Assembly (NCBI GenBank): GCA_023369685.1
Contig: SACZ01000004.1
Span: forward strand, 434,001 to 498,000
DNA from: Prolixibacteraceae bacterium JC049
GTDB lineage: Bacteria > Bacteroidota > Bacteroidia > Bacteroidales > Prolixibacteraceae
Reading direction: 5' to 3'
DNA: 64,000 nucleotides
Shown: in pieces, positions 1-8,750 of the stretch
How the letters are laid out: each line of letters starts with the position of its first letter
Position numbering within the stretch: the first letter of the stretch is position 1
Notes under the pieces: model-generated
Databases searched by the model: none
What the model was told of the DNA's origin: nothing
Seen by the model: only the letters and a program-made list of their open reading frames with translations
Made by a program: the position numbers and the translations under genes

Positions 1-1048
1 AACCAACTTGAGTTCCTTCTGTTTCAATTAATTTGCCATTGGCATCTTTCAAGCTAAGAACCAATTGATAAAGGTTTGGAGTTTCGGCAGTCCATTTTTT
101 AGGATCCTTCAACTCTTTTTCCAGATGGATAGTTTTATTTCCTTTGGTAACTTCTACTCCTTTTACCAATTTCAATACACTCTTTGTTCCATCTAGCAAT
201 TCAGCTTCAACAGTAACTTTATTGTTGGCTTCTCCCAGGTTACGAAGAGTAACATCCAGGTTGAATTTTCCATCTTTGTAATCGTTTACCAGGTCAGCTT
301 TTGCCCAGAAATCGAAAACGTGCGTTTTATTTCTTCCCAACAAGTAAACGTCGCGAGTGATACCACTCAAACGCCAGAAATCCTGATCTTCCAGATAAGA
401 ACCATCGCTCCAGCGATATACTTCAACGGCCAATAAGTTCTTTCCGCTTTTCAGGTATTTTGTAATATTGAATTCTGCAGGTGTTTTACTTCCTTCGCTA
501 TATCCTACTTTTTGTTCGTTCACCCAAACATACATGGCCGAACTAACAGCTCCGAAATGTAGAATTACCTCACTCTTATCCCAGTTAGCTGGAATTTCGA
601 AATAAGTACGGTATGAACCTACCGGGTTGTAATTCTTCTGAATTGTAGGAGGTGTTTTTGCGTGTGGATAGTCCACATTGGTATAAATTGGAATATCGAA
701 TCCTTTGCACTCCCAGTTGGCAGGAACATCAATCATTTTCCAATCCGAATCATCGTAATCGGCTTTGAAAAAGTAAAATGGACGATCAGCTGGCTTTTTT
801 ACCAGGTAAAACTTCCACTTTCCGTTCAAACTTTTGTAGTAATCAGACTGGTCAGCCTTGTTTGCAACTACTTTTTCCTGGGTGTCATAAGGAATGAAGT
901 GGGCATGCGCCGGCTCCTTATTTATCTCAAAAACGGCCGGGTTCTCCCAGTCGCGAGGACTCTTCTCCTCAAAAGTTTCGTTTGTATACTTGCTTTTGCA
1001 GGCAAACATACTCGCCAAAACAAATACACCTAAAATAGCTCTCTTCAT
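1..1048 (-). CDS. GH2-family beta-galactosidase, N-terminal part (truncated by window edge)
   Basis: The minus-strand frame stays open from an ATG at 1048 to the window edge, so only about 349 N-terminal residues are visible. The start MKRAILGVFVLASMFACKS looks like a lipoprotein signal with Cys17. The following sequence fits the N-terminal sugar-binding jelly roll of LacZ-type GH2 enzymes: LNGKWKFYLV, a DVPANWE motif, HFGAVSSAMYVWVN, and a YRWSDGSYLEDQDFWRLSGI stretch. An immunoglobulin-like GH2 domain follows. The catalytic TIM barrel lies outside the window, so activity cannot be judged. Membrane anchoring and hydrolysis of beta-galactosides are inferred from the family. It is divergent from the DsrE-like gene to its right and separate from the large sugar-degradation locus at 14.7-34.5 kb. 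Confidence 0.85.
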   Translation of the reverse strand, partial: MKRAILGVFVLASMFACKSKYTNETFEEKSPRDWENPAVFEINKEPAHAHFIPYDTQEKVVANKADQSDYYKSLNGKWKFYLVKKPADRPFYFFKADYDDSDWKMIDVPANWECKGFDIPIYTNVDYPHAKTPPTIQKNYNPVGSYRTYFEIPANWDKSEVILHFGAVSSAMYVWVNEQKVGYSEGSKTPAEFNITKYLKSGKNLLAVEVYRWSDGSYLEDQDFWRLSGITRDVYLLGRNKTHVFDFWAKADLVNDYKDGKFNLDVTLRNLGEANNKVTVEAELLDGTKSVLKLVKGVEVTKGNKTIHLEKELKDPKKWTAETPNLYQLVLSLKDANGKLIETEGTQVG

Positions 1049-1246
1049 CAATCTAGTTATTTAAAATAATTGTTCAACTCACCCACCGGTAGGAACTGGT
1101 AGGTACGACAAAAATCGAAATAAAAACCGATTTTGACAACTATTTTCAAAAGAATAACATAGGAATCATCAAGTTCCTGGGTTTATTTAGCAAACAAAAC
1201 CTTTTACTGGTTGTCTATTCTATCAGGAAGTAAAACCAAATTACAC

Positions 1247-1681
1247 ATGAAAATGAAACAGTTACTACTATTAACACTATTTATACTGGGAAGCTTTACT
1301 ATGCAAGCACAAACTGCGAAATCGATTGACAAAGCGCAAGTAAAATCGGATAAACTGGCTGTACTATGGACCAGTGGAGATCCGGATGTGGCTCATAAAG
1401 TGTGCCTAATGTACACTCATGCCGCTAAAAAAATGAAATGGTTCAATGAAGTTGTTCTGATTGTTTGGGGGCCTTCATCCCGACTATTGGCAACCGACAA
1501 ATCGCTACAGAAAAAAGTGAAGCAAATGAAGGAAGATGGCATAAAAGTGAGAGCATGTATTGTGTGCGCCAACATGTATGGCGTTACCGACGAATTGAAG
1601 CAATTGGGAGTGGAAGTATTGCCCATGGGAGTTCCATTAACCAACTATCTGAAAGAAGGATATCATACCCTTACTTTCTAA
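1247..1681 (+). CDS. DsrE/DsrF-like family protein, exported
   Basis: This 144-residue protein starts best at the ATG at 1247, because that places a clean signal peptide (MKMKQLLLLTLFILGSFTMQAQ) at the N-terminus. An upstream TTG at 1211 is less likely. The mature part, with KLAVLWTSGDPDVAHKVCLMYTHAA, CIVCANMYGV and GVEVLPMGVP, follows the DsrE-like alpha/beta fold. Family members bind or transfer sulfur or act as small periplasmic accessory proteins. The CIVC pair of cysteines is the obvious candidate active site. It stands alone, convergent with the rhomboid gene. The exact role is unknown. Confidence 0.75.
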   Translation: MKMKQLLLLTLFILGSFTMQAQTAKSIDKAQVKSDKLAVLWTSGDPDVAHKVCLMYTHAAKKMKWFNEVVLIVWGPSSRLLATDKSLQKKVKQMKEDGIKVRACIVCANMYGVTDELKQLGVEVLPMGVPLTNYLKEGYHTLTF

Positions 1682-1733
1682 AAGAGCACCTCACTTTTTT
1701 ACGTTTTCACTTTTAAACTTTTATAACATTATC

Positions 1734-2441
1734 CTATTGAGGTGGTTGATTTTCATCTTTTGGGTCAACCATCCAGTAGGCATCTTCTTCGTTATCATCT
1801 TCGTCCTCTTCTTCCATTTCCCATTGAAATTTCTTCCGAACCGGACCGCTATTTCTATAAAATAGTGCCAGGATTAAACCTGCAACACCGCCCCACAAGT
1901 GCCCTTCCCAAGAGATATCTGGCTTTAACGGAAAGATTCCCCAGAACATACTTCCATACAGAAATACCACAATAAAGGCGATGGTCAATAAACGAATTTG
2001 GTTGCGAAGAACACCACTGAAGAACAAAAATGCAGCTAAGCCGTACACTACCCCACTGGCTCCAATATGCCAGGCAGGTCGGGCACCTAGCCAAACCATT
2101 AAACCAGAAATAATGTAAGTGAGTCCGATTATTCGATACGATAAATTCCGGTAGAAATAGATTACAGAAAACGACAGAATAAACAGCGGAACACTATTGG
2201 CAATCAAATGATCGAAGTTGGAATGAATAAGCGGTGAAGTTAAAATTCCGCCAACTCCCTTCCAATGCAGTGGATAAACGCCCAAGAATGTCAGTTGGAA
2301 GTCGAAAGTAACTTCTGCCAGCTTTATCAGCCATAAAAGTCCCACCATGACACATGGTAATATCAAGCTGTATCGAAAGATTTTCTTATCTACCTCTTTC
2401 GATACAGTTGAATTGTCGGGATGATAATTGAGTAATCTCAT
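1734..2441 (-). CDS. Rhomboid-family intramembrane serine protease
   Basis: This 235-residue polytopic membrane protein carries the rhomboid signature. An HSNFDHLIAN segment (His73, His78, Asn82) is followed by HIGASGVVYG with nucleophile Ser129 and by WEGHLWGG with catalytic His181. The hydrophobic segments fit a six-helix core, and the C-terminus is a highly acidic cytosolic tail (residues about 210-235). Rhomboids cleave transmembrane helices within the membrane; the substrate here is not indicated. The gene starts one base downstream of the stop of the threonine aldolase gene, so the two are probably cotranscribed. Confidence 0.92.
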   Translation of the reverse strand: MRLLNYHPDNSTVSKEVDKKIFRYSLILPCVMVGLLWLIKLAEVTFDFQLTFLGVYPLHWKGVGGILTSPLIHSNFDHLIANSVPLFILSFSVIYFYRNLSYRIIGLTYIISGLMVWLGARPAWHIGASGVVYGLAAFLFFSGVLRNQIRLLTIAFIVVFLYGSMFWGIFPLKPDISWEGHLWGGVAGLILALFYRNSGPVRKKFQWEMEEEDEDDNEEDAYWMVDPKDENQPPQ

Positions 2442-3476
2442 CTATTTCTTTTCGTTCAATAACTTTTTAATGGTCGCAACAAATTGCTCGATATCTTCTG
2501 GCTGTGTATCGAATGAAGTCATCCATCGCACTTCCGAACGATTCTTATCCCAAATATAAAAGAAGAAAGCCTCTTGCAATGGAGCAATCAATTCTGGCAG
2601 CACAATGGCAAAAACACCGTTGGCTATCGGCTCCTGTGTGATGGAAATCTCAGGAATATCGCGTACTTTATCGGCAAGAAGTTGAGCCATTTCATTGGAA
2701 TGTGCGGCCATTTTTTTCCATAAATCATCCTGAAAATAGCGCACAAACTGAGCACCTACGAATCGCATTTTAGAAAACAGTTGCGCCGATTGCTTGCGGT
2801 AATATTTAGCAGCTTTCGATAATTCCGGATTGAAAAACAATACCGCTTCGCCCGAAAGCATTCCATTTTTTGTTCCTCCAAACGAAACCACATCCACTCC
2901 AGCATCACGAGTAAATGCTCTGAATGGTAAATTCAATGCCGCTGCAGCATTGGCAATTCTGGCTCCATCCACATGCAAATACATATCGTATTCATGCGCC
3001 AAATCGGCCAATGCCTTAATTTCCTCGACCGAATATATCGTTCCCAGCTCAGTCACTTGGGTGATGGAAATCATTTTGGGCTGGCTATGATGCTCAAAAT
3101 CGAAACCATGCAGGTAAGGCTTAACCAACTCAGGAGTTAACTTTCCATCTTCGGTTGGAATGGCAATTAATTTCGATCCGGTCATTTTATCCGGAGCGCC
3201 ACATTCATCGACATAAATGTGAGCAGTAGTAGCACATAGTACCGCCTCGTACGATCGCAACATGGTTTGAATGCTTAGCACGTTGGCTCCCGTTCCATTA
3301 AAAACGAAATAGACATCTGTATCGTCACCAAATTCTTTTCTAAATGCTGCTTTTGCTTCGTCACACCACTTGTCGTCGCCATACCCAACGGCATGTCCCT
3401 GGTTCGCTTCCGCTATTGCTTGTAAAATTTCCGGATGCACTCCGGCATTATTATCGCTGGCAAATCCTCTCTTCAT
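2442..3476 (-). CDS. ltaE: Low-specificity L-threonine aldolase (PLP-dependent)
   Basis: This 344-residue protein of the fold-type I PLP beta-eliminating lyase family cleaves L-threonine or allo-threonine to glycine and acetaldehyde. The PLP lysine is Lys203 in SFGGTKNGMLSGE. HVDGARIANA (Asp170, Arg173) supplies the cofactor-binding aspartate and arginine, and His86 lies in the TAHIYVDECGAP cofactor-stacking region. Length is normal for the family. It is first in a two-gene unit with the rhomboid gene. The enzymatic assignment is by motif; substrate stereopreference cannot be read from sequence. Confidence 0.9.
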   Translation of the reverse strand: MKRGFASDNNAGVHPEILQAIAEANQGHAVGYGDDKWCDEAKAAFRKEFGDDTDVYFVFNGTGANVLSIQTMLRSYEAVLCATTAHIYVDECGAPDKMTGSKLIAIPTEDGKLTPELVKPYLHGFDFEHHSQPKMISITQVTELGTIYSVEEIKALADLAHEYDMYLHVDGARIANAAAALNLPFRAFTRDAGVDVVSFGGTKNGMLSGEAVLFFNPELSKAAKYYRKQSAQLFSKMRFVGAQFVRYFQDDLWKKMAAHSNEMAQLLADKVRDIPEISITQEPIANGVFAIVLPELIAPLQEAFFFYIWDKNRSEVRWMTSFDTQPEDIEQFVATIKKLLNEKK

Positions 3477-3609
3477 ATTTTCTCTATCATCTAAAATTGT
3501 TCTGAGCTACCAATTGGTTGCTTGCTCAGGTTTCTATTTACAATTATACCAAATGGCAGCCATAATTACCAGCTATTCGCATTTTTTAATCACTCAATTG
3601 CCTTAAAAA

Positions 3610-3640
3610 TTGGGATAAAAACAAAGCTTTTATAACTTTG
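3610..3640 (+). promoter_or_regulatory. Bacteroidota-type promoter for the beta-propeller gene
   Basis: TAACTTTG at 3633-3640 matches the Bacteroidota -7 consensus TAnnTTTG, and a TTG at 3610-3612 lies 20 bases upstream, a suitable -33 position. The predicted transcript would start a few bases after 3640 and have a leader of about 20 nt before the ATG at 3667. Confidence 0.55.
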
Positions 3641-3666
3641 TGAAACACTGTTTCAAATAAGAACCA

Positions 3667-4563
3667 ATGAAGAAAATTAGTCTATTTTTTGGTGTCCTTT
3701 TAGCGGTTTTCAGTGCTTTAGGACAAAACGGACATCGTTTTATTGCGGCGGGAAGTGGCATGAAATCGATAGTTATTATCAACGAGAAGGGTGAAAAAGA
3801 GTGGTCGCACAAAGTAGAAGGCGAATGCAACGATGTTTCCATGTTATCCAACGGAAATATATTGTACAGTCACAAAACAGGTGCCAAGCTAATTAATAAA
3901 GACCATGAAATTCTGTGGAGCTATACCGGAGAAAAAGGGACAGAAGTACAATCAGCTTCTCCTCTTTCGGCCAAAAAGTTCCTTATCATGCAAAATGGAA
4001 CACCTGCCAAATTAATGGAATTCCACATTTCGGGTAAAAAGCTAAAGGAAATTGAAATCCCTACTAAAACCGATCATCCACACGGGCAATTTAGAAATAT
4101 TCGAAAACTGAAAAACGGACACTACCTGATTGGCTATTTCAAAGGCGACATCGCGGTTGAATATTCATCGAAAGGAAAAGAGTTGAAAAGATGGAATGCC
4201 AAAGGCAACAACTTCTCATCTGTTCGACTTAAGAATGGAAATACACTGGTTTCATGTGGCGATGCGCACCAGCTATTGGAGCTAAACGATGCCGGCGAAA
4301 CAGTATGGAGCCTGAAAAATGGCGATTTAAAAGATCACCCATTGCGTTTTGTTGCCAATGTACAGGTATTGGACAATGGCAATTTCTTAATCTGCAACTG
4401 GGGAGGCCATGGCCACAAAAATGCCCAGGCACAGCTAATAGAAGTAACTCGCGACAAGAAAGTAGTTTGGTCGTTCTGCAACTGGGATATTGCCAAAACC
4501 ATCAGTTCTGTTCAGGCTTTAGATCAAAAAGGAAAGATGGAAAAAGGACAAATCGTTCGATAA
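3667..4563 (+). CDS. Exported beta-propeller (PQQ/arylsulfotransferase-like repeat) protein
   Basis: This 298-residue protein has a signal peptide (MKKISLFFGVLLAVFSALGQ). Repeated blades contain a recurring pattern of short hydrophobic strand, NG-N/H and W, such as LSNGNILYSH, LKNGHYLIGYF, LKNGNTLVSCG and LDNGNFLICNW, each preceded by a W-S/W-N segment. That pattern is typical of PQQ-like or arylsulfotransferase-type beta-propellers. No sulfotransferase catalytic histidine set could be assigned, so a binding or scaffold role is equally possible. It is monocistronic with its own promoter. Function unknown. Confidence 0.75.
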   Translation: MKKISLFFGVLLAVFSALGQNGHRFIAAGSGMKSIVIINEKGEKEWSHKVEGECNDVSMLSNGNILYSHKTGAKLINKDHEILWSYTGEKGTEVQSASPLSAKKFLIMQNGTPAKLMEFHISGKKLKEIEIPTKTDHPHGQFRNIRKLKNGHYLIGYFKGDIAVEYSSKGKELKRWNAKGNNFSSVRLKNGNTLVSCGDAHQLLELNDAGETVWSLKNGDLKDHPLRFVANVQVLDNGNFLICNWGGHGHKNAQAQLIEVTRDKKVVWSFCNWDIAKTISSVQALDQKGKMEKGQIVR

Positions 4564-4779
4564 TGATTGCAAATACAGCTTTTATATAAGCTAACCCAAA
4601 TACAAAAGAGCTGCGTAATCCACAAAACCACGGATTATCCAGCTTTTTTTACTTTCGGCCTAAAAAAATTTAACACTTGAACTCTTCCCTTTTTCTGCTG
4701 GCTTTATGCCATTTACCACCGTTTTGTTTTACACATTTTAGATTTCCATTAAACAAACACTAAAAAATAGGTGCTACAG

Positions 4780-4811
4780 TTGTTTATAATCACAAAAAAA
4801 ATCTATTTTTG
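4780..4811 (+). promoter_or_regulatory. Promoter of the nusB operon
   Basis: TATTTTTG at 4804-4811 fits the TAnnTTTG -7 box, and a TTG at 4780-4782 lies about 21 bases upstream. The roughly 300-base gap 4564-4861 holds this promoter and a leader of about 45 nt; nothing else was recognised in it. Confidence 0.5.
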
Positions 4812-4861
4812 CGGCGCATTTAACAAAGTACAGTAAGTAATTTAAAAAGTTCTATACCAAT

Positions 4862-5809
4862 ATGATTAGTCGTCGTATCATACGGACAAAAGCAATGCAT
4901 ACGCTTTATGCATTTTACTCTTCTTCAGAGAAATCAATCAGTAATACCGAAAAGGAATTATTCTTTAGTATCCAAAAAGCATACGACCTTTACCACCTCC
5001 TGCTAGCGCTGGGGATTGAGGTAAAAAAGTACGCCGCCGAACGAATCGAAAGTAATCGAAATAAATTACGTCCGACAGAAGACGACTTAAATCCTAACCT
5101 TCGATTTGTAAACAATGCCATTATTAAAAAGCTGGAAGAAAATGTTCATTTCAATGAATATTTAACCGACAATAAGCTGAGTTGGATTAACTCGGAAGAT
5201 ATGATTCAGCAACTTTACCGTTTCATGGTAGAGACTGATTTATATATCGAATACATGGCATCGGAGGAGGATTCATTCGAGCAGGACAAGAAGTTCATGG
5301 ATAAATTCTTCACTCGTATCTTGCTTAACTTCGAGGATCTTTTCTCGGAATTGGAAGAAACAAGTGTTTACTGGAACGACGATGTCGATTTCATCGTTAG
5401 CATCATTAGTCGTACCGTGAAGAAATTCAAAGCAGAATCGAGCGAGCACATGCGCCTGCTTCCATTGTTTAAAGACGATGAAGACCGCGAATTTGCTCAG
5501 GAATTAATTCGCAAGGTACTTATCAACCACAAAGAGTATAATACTATCATTAAGGACAACCTTAAGAACTGGGATATCGATCGTATCGCATTCCTGGATA
5601 TTATTATCATGGAGATGGCTGTTACCGAGTTCCTTGAGTTTACTGCCGTACCTACTAAGGTGACATTGAACGAGTACATCGAGCTTTCTAAGCGCTACAG
5701 TACTAGTCGCAGTAGCACATTCATCAACGGTATTCTGGACAAAATCTTGAAAGATTTGAAAAAGAACGACCGTGTGAAAAAAGCGGGACGAGGATTAATT
5801 GGAGAATAA
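4862..5809 (+). CDS. nusB: Transcription antitermination factor NusB, long Bacteroidota form
   Basis: At 315 residues this is about twice the length of Escherichia coli NusB. The conserved NusB helical fold occupies the C-terminal third: FAQELIRKVLINHKEYNTIIKDNLKNW, DRIAFLDIIIMEMAVTE, and the NEYIELSKRYS-TSRSSTFINGILDKI signature. The long N-terminal helical extension is usual for NusB in this phylum. NusB with NusE binds boxA RNA to antiterminate rRNA transcription. It heads an operon with the DUF1573 lipoprotein (3-base gap) and yajC, an order seen in many Bacteroidota. Confidence 0.92.
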   Translation: MISRRIIRTKAMHTLYAFYSSSEKSISNTEKELFFSIQKAYDLYHLLLALGIEVKKYAAERIESNRNKLRPTEDDLNPNLRFVNNAIIKKLEENVHFNEYLTDNKLSWINSEDMIQQLYRFMVETDLYIEYMASEEDSFEQDKKFMDKFFTRILLNFEDLFSELEETSVYWNDDVDFIVSIISRTVKKFKAESSEHMRLLPLFKDDEDREFAQELIRKVLINHKEYNTIIKDNLKNWDIDRIAFLDIIIMEMAVTEFLEFTAVPTKVTLNEYIELSKRYSTSRSSTFINGILDKILKDLKKNDRVKKAGRGLIGE

Positions 5810-5812
5810 ATA

Positions 5813-6235
5813 ATGCGTTTATTCCAACATATCGTATTCATTTGCGTTATTGTTCTGGCCAGCGGTTGTGGACCTAAAAAACAGAAGCAAACAACCACTG
5901 AATCCAAAGAACAAGTTACAAAGGGTAAAGCTAAATTTGCCTTTGATGAAGAAATCCATAACTTTGGAAGCCTTAAAAACAATGTAAAGGTTTCGTACAC
6001 GTTTGCTTTTAAAAACGTGGGGGGACAAGATCTTTTAATTTCTCGGGTGGACGAAGGCTGCAGTTGTACAACTGTTACCTGGCCACAAAGAGCAATTAAA
6101 GCTGGCGAAACCGAATACATAGAGGTAGTTTTGGATACACATGGCGAAAATGGTAACCTTTACCGTACCGTTACGCTTTTTTCCAATGCAACTGAAAAAC
6201 AGAAAGAGTTGATAATAACAGCATTTATACAATAA
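5813..6235 (+). CDS. DUF1573-domain lipoprotein
   Basis: This 140-residue protein has a lipoprotein signal (MRLFQHIVFICVIVLASGC, Cys19) followed by one DUF1573 immunoglobulin-like domain. The family hallmarks are present: FDEEIHNFGSLKNNVKVSYTFAFKNVG, a cysteine-bearing VDEGCSCTTVTWP turn, and IKAGETEYIEVVLDT. The biochemical role of DUF1573 is unknown. The gene sits between nusB and yajC with very small gaps (3 and 10 bases), which points to cotranscription and an envelope role. Confidence 0.88.
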   Translation: MRLFQHIVFICVIVLASGCGPKKQKQTTTESKEQVTKGKAKFAFDEEIHNFGSLKNNVKVSYTFAFKNVGGQDLLISRVDEGCSCTTVTWPQRAIKAGETEYIEVVLDTHGENGNLYRTVTLFSNATEKQKELIITAFIQ

Positions 6236-6245
6236 AACATTTGAA

Positions 6246-6560
6246 ATGAACAATTTGCTAATTTTATTACAAGACCAGGCTCAGGGAAATCCATTAATGA
6301 GTATTGCTCCACTAGTTTTGGTATTTGCTATTTTTTGGTTTTTCATCATTCGTCCACAATCAAAAAAGCAAAAACAGCTACGCAAATTCCGCGAAGAGCT
6401 TAAAAAAGGCGACCAGGTAGTTACAACCGGAGGTATTTACGGTAAAATCACTGAAATTAAAGATTCAGCAGTAACACTACAGGTTGACAAAGGAGTAAAC
6501 ATTAAAGTAGACAAAACTTGTGTACTTAACGATATGTCTGCTGCTACACCACAGAAGTAA
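6246..6560 (+). CDS. yajC: Preprotein translocase accessory subunit YajC
   Basis: This 104-residue protein has one transmembrane helix (residues about 20-37, LVLVFAIFWFFIIRPQ) followed by the YajC signature SKKQKQLRKFREELKKGDQVVTTGGIYGKI and a small beta domain. YajC associates with SecDF at the Sec translocon. It is the last gene of the nusB-DUF1573-yajC operon and is followed directly by a strong terminator. Confidence 0.95.
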   Translation: MNNLLILLQDQAQGNPLMSIAPLVLVFAIFWFFIIRPQSKKQKQLRKFREELKKGDQVVTTGGIYGKITEIKDSAVTLQVDKGVNIKVDKTCVLNDMSAATPQK

Positions 6561-6577
6561 TTCTACTCAAACATAAA

Positions 6578-6616
6578 AGAAAAGGTTATTTACCACCCGG
6601 TAAGTAACCTTTTTTA
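6578..6616 (+). terminator. Rho-independent terminator after yajC
   Basis: The arms AAAGGTTA-TTACC and GGTAA-GTAACCTTT pair almost perfectly around a short ACCC loop and are followed by a run of six T on the plus strand. It ends the nusB-yajC operon. Confidence 0.85.
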
Positions 6617-6718
6617 TTGCCTTATAATTGACAATTCACCACTAACAATTAATCATTTTTGAAATGGAAACTGGATAAAAGGGAACCAGTGATCCGAGAT
6701 CTACGTGCCAATCATCTT

Positions 6719-7138
6719 CTATAAAACTGAGTTCGTCTTTATATAAGTATCGACTTCCTCCCTATTTTTTAAACGACTTACTCTACGTGTTCTTTTACTC
6801 TTAAGCTTTATATCCAGATATTCATCACTAAATACTTTCCCTGTTTTTAACGACTTAATTTCATTGAGCGGTATTTTGCTTTTTGTTGATCTAAGAATCA
6901 TCAGTAGCAGTATATAAAAACTTAGAGGAACTGTCACCAAGCTAGTCCACAATAGATATTCCTCTCCATCATCAAAGTACCTTAAAATATTTAAAGAGCC
7001 ACATACTATCCATATAATGGATAAAAAAAGAAACACATTACGTTTCGTCTTTGCATCATCTGAAACTATAATCATATCAGCTTCAAATACTATTTTTCCT
7101 TTATCGGTTTTGAATACCTTTGACATTGTTGCTTTCAA
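6719..7138 (-). CDS. Hypothetical two-helix membrane protein with PH-like fold character
   Basis: This 139-residue protein could also start at an ATG at 7126 (MSKVF). Two hydrophobic helices (about 31-53 and 65-83) lie after a short cytosolic part, and the tail holds KIPLNEIKSLKTGKVFSDEYLDIKLKSKRTRRVS. That arrangement resembles small bacterial PH-like membrane proteins, in which beta strands flank the membrane anchor. No family was recognised with confidence. Its 5' end abuts a MITE-like repeat beginning near 7147. Confidence 0.6.
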   Translation of the reverse strand: MKATMSKVFKTDKGKIVFEADMIIVSDDAKTKRNVFLFLSIIWIVCGSLNILRYFDDGEEYLLWTSLVTVPLSFYILLLMILRSTKSKIPLNEIKSLKTGKVFSDEYLDIKLKSKRTRRVSRLKNREEVDTYIKTNSVL

Positions 7139-7146
7139 TTTATTTA

Positions 7147-7337
7147 AGGTTGTCCCAAAAGTAAATTCATTTGAAATCGAACTCTCAGTTTATAACCTAC
7201 TTTTCTCGTTACCCCACCAAACCTCCCCTAAAGGGGAGGCTTAAGTCCCCTTCAGGGGATTTAGGGGTGATAAACCAAGTGGTGACTTATAAACCGTTAG
7301 TTCAAAAAATTATAAATAAGCTTTTTGGACAGCCTCG
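7147..7337 (-). repeat. MITE-like element copy 1 (about 191 bp, inverted relative to the others)
   Basis: The element has terminal inverted repeats: GGTTGTCCCAAAAG at the left end and CTTTTTGGACAGCCTCG at the right end. Inside is a strongly self-complementary core built from CCTCCCCTAAAGGGGAGG and CCCCTTCAGGGGATTTAGGGG. The same element, in opposite orientation, recurs at 20984-21167, 56887-57078 and 58311-58503. It has no coding capacity. A non-autonomous element mobilised by a transposase elsewhere is the most likely explanation. Confidence 0.75.
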
Positions 7338-7399
7338 GGATTTATTTTTTATAATAGACAACTACACACACCATACCAGTCAATTGCGATTAAGTCTTT

Positions 7400-7840
7400 T
7401 TACTTCGAATCAGAATATAGATCTGGAGAGATCGCAATTTTTGTGATAAACACTCCATTCTTGTCTTTGTAGAGATAAGTCATCGTGACCTTGTTATCGC
7501 GATATATCTTCAAAGCAGGCTTGGTCTTCACATCATTCAAAATAATGGGTTTCATGCCATCTTCAAATGCTTTTATATTCACAGAATCTTTCACCAGGCT
7601 TACGATGGTATAGTTGTATTGAAAAACATCATCCGATAGTGCCTCTGCATTATCCAATCGGGTTTGCTCATCCACCATCATCGGACAACTCTTATTTAAC
7701 TCATCAACCGCATGTTGCATTGCCTCGTAGAAAGATTCTGGTGCAAAAACAAACTGTTTCACCAGAAAAAAAGCAATCACTCCACAAACAACGCCAATAA
7801 TCCTGCCTATCCGTTTTTTCTTATTCTTTTGTTCTTCCAT
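7400..7840 (-). CDS. Hypothetical membrane-anchored protein
   Basis: This 146-residue protein has a lysine-rich N-terminus, one transmembrane helix (residues about 12-30, IGRIIGVVCGVIAFFLVKQFVF) and an outward domain of about 110 residues with one cysteine in NKSCPMMVDEQTRLDNAE. No family recognised. It lies 39 bases downstream of the hypothetical gene at 7880-8506 on the same strand, so the two may form a unit. Confidence 0.65.
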   Translation of the reverse strand: MEEQKNKKKRIGRIIGVVCGVIAFFLVKQFVFAPESFYEAMQHAVDELNKSCPMMVDEQTRLDNAEALSDDVFQYNYTIVSLVKDSVNIKAFEDGMKPIILNDVKTKPALKIYRDNKVTMTYLYKDKNGVFITKIAISPDLYSDSK

Positions 7841-7879
7841 TTTAATAATATAAATTCCGAAATAAGCCCTTTAGATCAT

Positions 7880-8506
7880 TTAAATATCAATTCTGTAAAT
7901 TATCTCTAAAAATTTCTCCTTTTCTCCTTCCCCACTTTCTTCCGAGTTCAACTCTTTCAATACTCCTCCAAATGTTATTCTCTTGCAGGGCAGTTTGTCA
8001 TCAGCTTTGGCATGAGCAATCAGAAATGTTTCCGACGATTCCTCATCCCTCAGTTCATAAACATCATACTCATTTACCATTGGAATCATCATAAAAGAGG
8101 TAATATTCCCATTGGTTATCGGAAACATCAAATAGCCATTGAATTCCGATTTCGATTCAATCAACCTAGGAATTCCTGTAATAATTGCATTGGAAGCAAT
8201 TATCCCCTGCTCCTTGGCTTCTGAAGGCAATAACTCCAGTGATTTGTACTTTTTATACGCTTTCTGCAAATTATCATCCAGCGATGCAATGATAACCCTC
8301 TTATCTGCCTCATTCAGTTTCCGCACCGACATCTCCAGGAAAAGAATCATTTGCTGCTTATCGTTAAAGATACCGCCCACTTTTCCCAGTTCTGCAGAAC
8401 TTATTAATCCATCGTTTGCCTTGGTCAGAAAATTGTAAAAATGGCCACCATTATCCAGCTCATTCAAAGCCTGGGTTTTATCTGTAAAGGGTGCTATTGT
8501 TTTCAT
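7880..8506 (-). CDS. Hypothetical cytosolic protein, possibly a SseB/enhanced-serine-sensitivity-like fold
   Basis: This 208-residue protein has no signal or membrane segment. The N-terminal half is helical (LFLEMSVRKLNEADKRVIIASLDDNLQKAYKKYKSL). The C-terminal half alternates strands and includes YLMFPITNGNITSFMMIPMVNEYDVYELRDEESSETFLIAHAKA. The overall look is of a small stress or immunity-type protein, but no family was identified with confidence. It is paired with the gene at 7400-7840. Confidence 0.6.
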   Translation of the reverse strand: MKTIAPFTDKTQALNELDNGGHFYNFLTKANDGLISSAELGKVGGIFNDKQQMILFLEMSVRKLNEADKRVIIASLDDNLQKAYKKYKSLELLPSEAKEQGIIASNAIITGIPRLIESKSEFNGYLMFPITNGNITSFMMIPMVNEYDVYELRDEESSETFLIAHAKADDKLPCKRITFGGVLKELNSEESGEGEKEKFLEIIYRIDI

Positions 8507-8750
8507 CTGTTGTTTGGTTTGTTATTTGATTAATTTTTTGCGAATACTTGTTTTTTAACTGAGTTCTATTTGCGAGCCTACACGCAGTAACATCCCGGTT
8601 CCTTTTAAGTAGTACTTGAAAGCCGTTCTGACTTAAAAGTAATGATTATGGCTTAATTATTACATCTTTCATATTATTTTTTACCGCTCTTCATTTATAC
8701 ACCCCTTCGTTATGTTATAGCGAAAAACCATCAACACGCCATCAAGTAAT

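Noticed and set aside
662-1033. 123-codon plus-strand frame
   Set aside because: Antisense to the GH2 gene, whose minus-strand protein is clearly recognisable.
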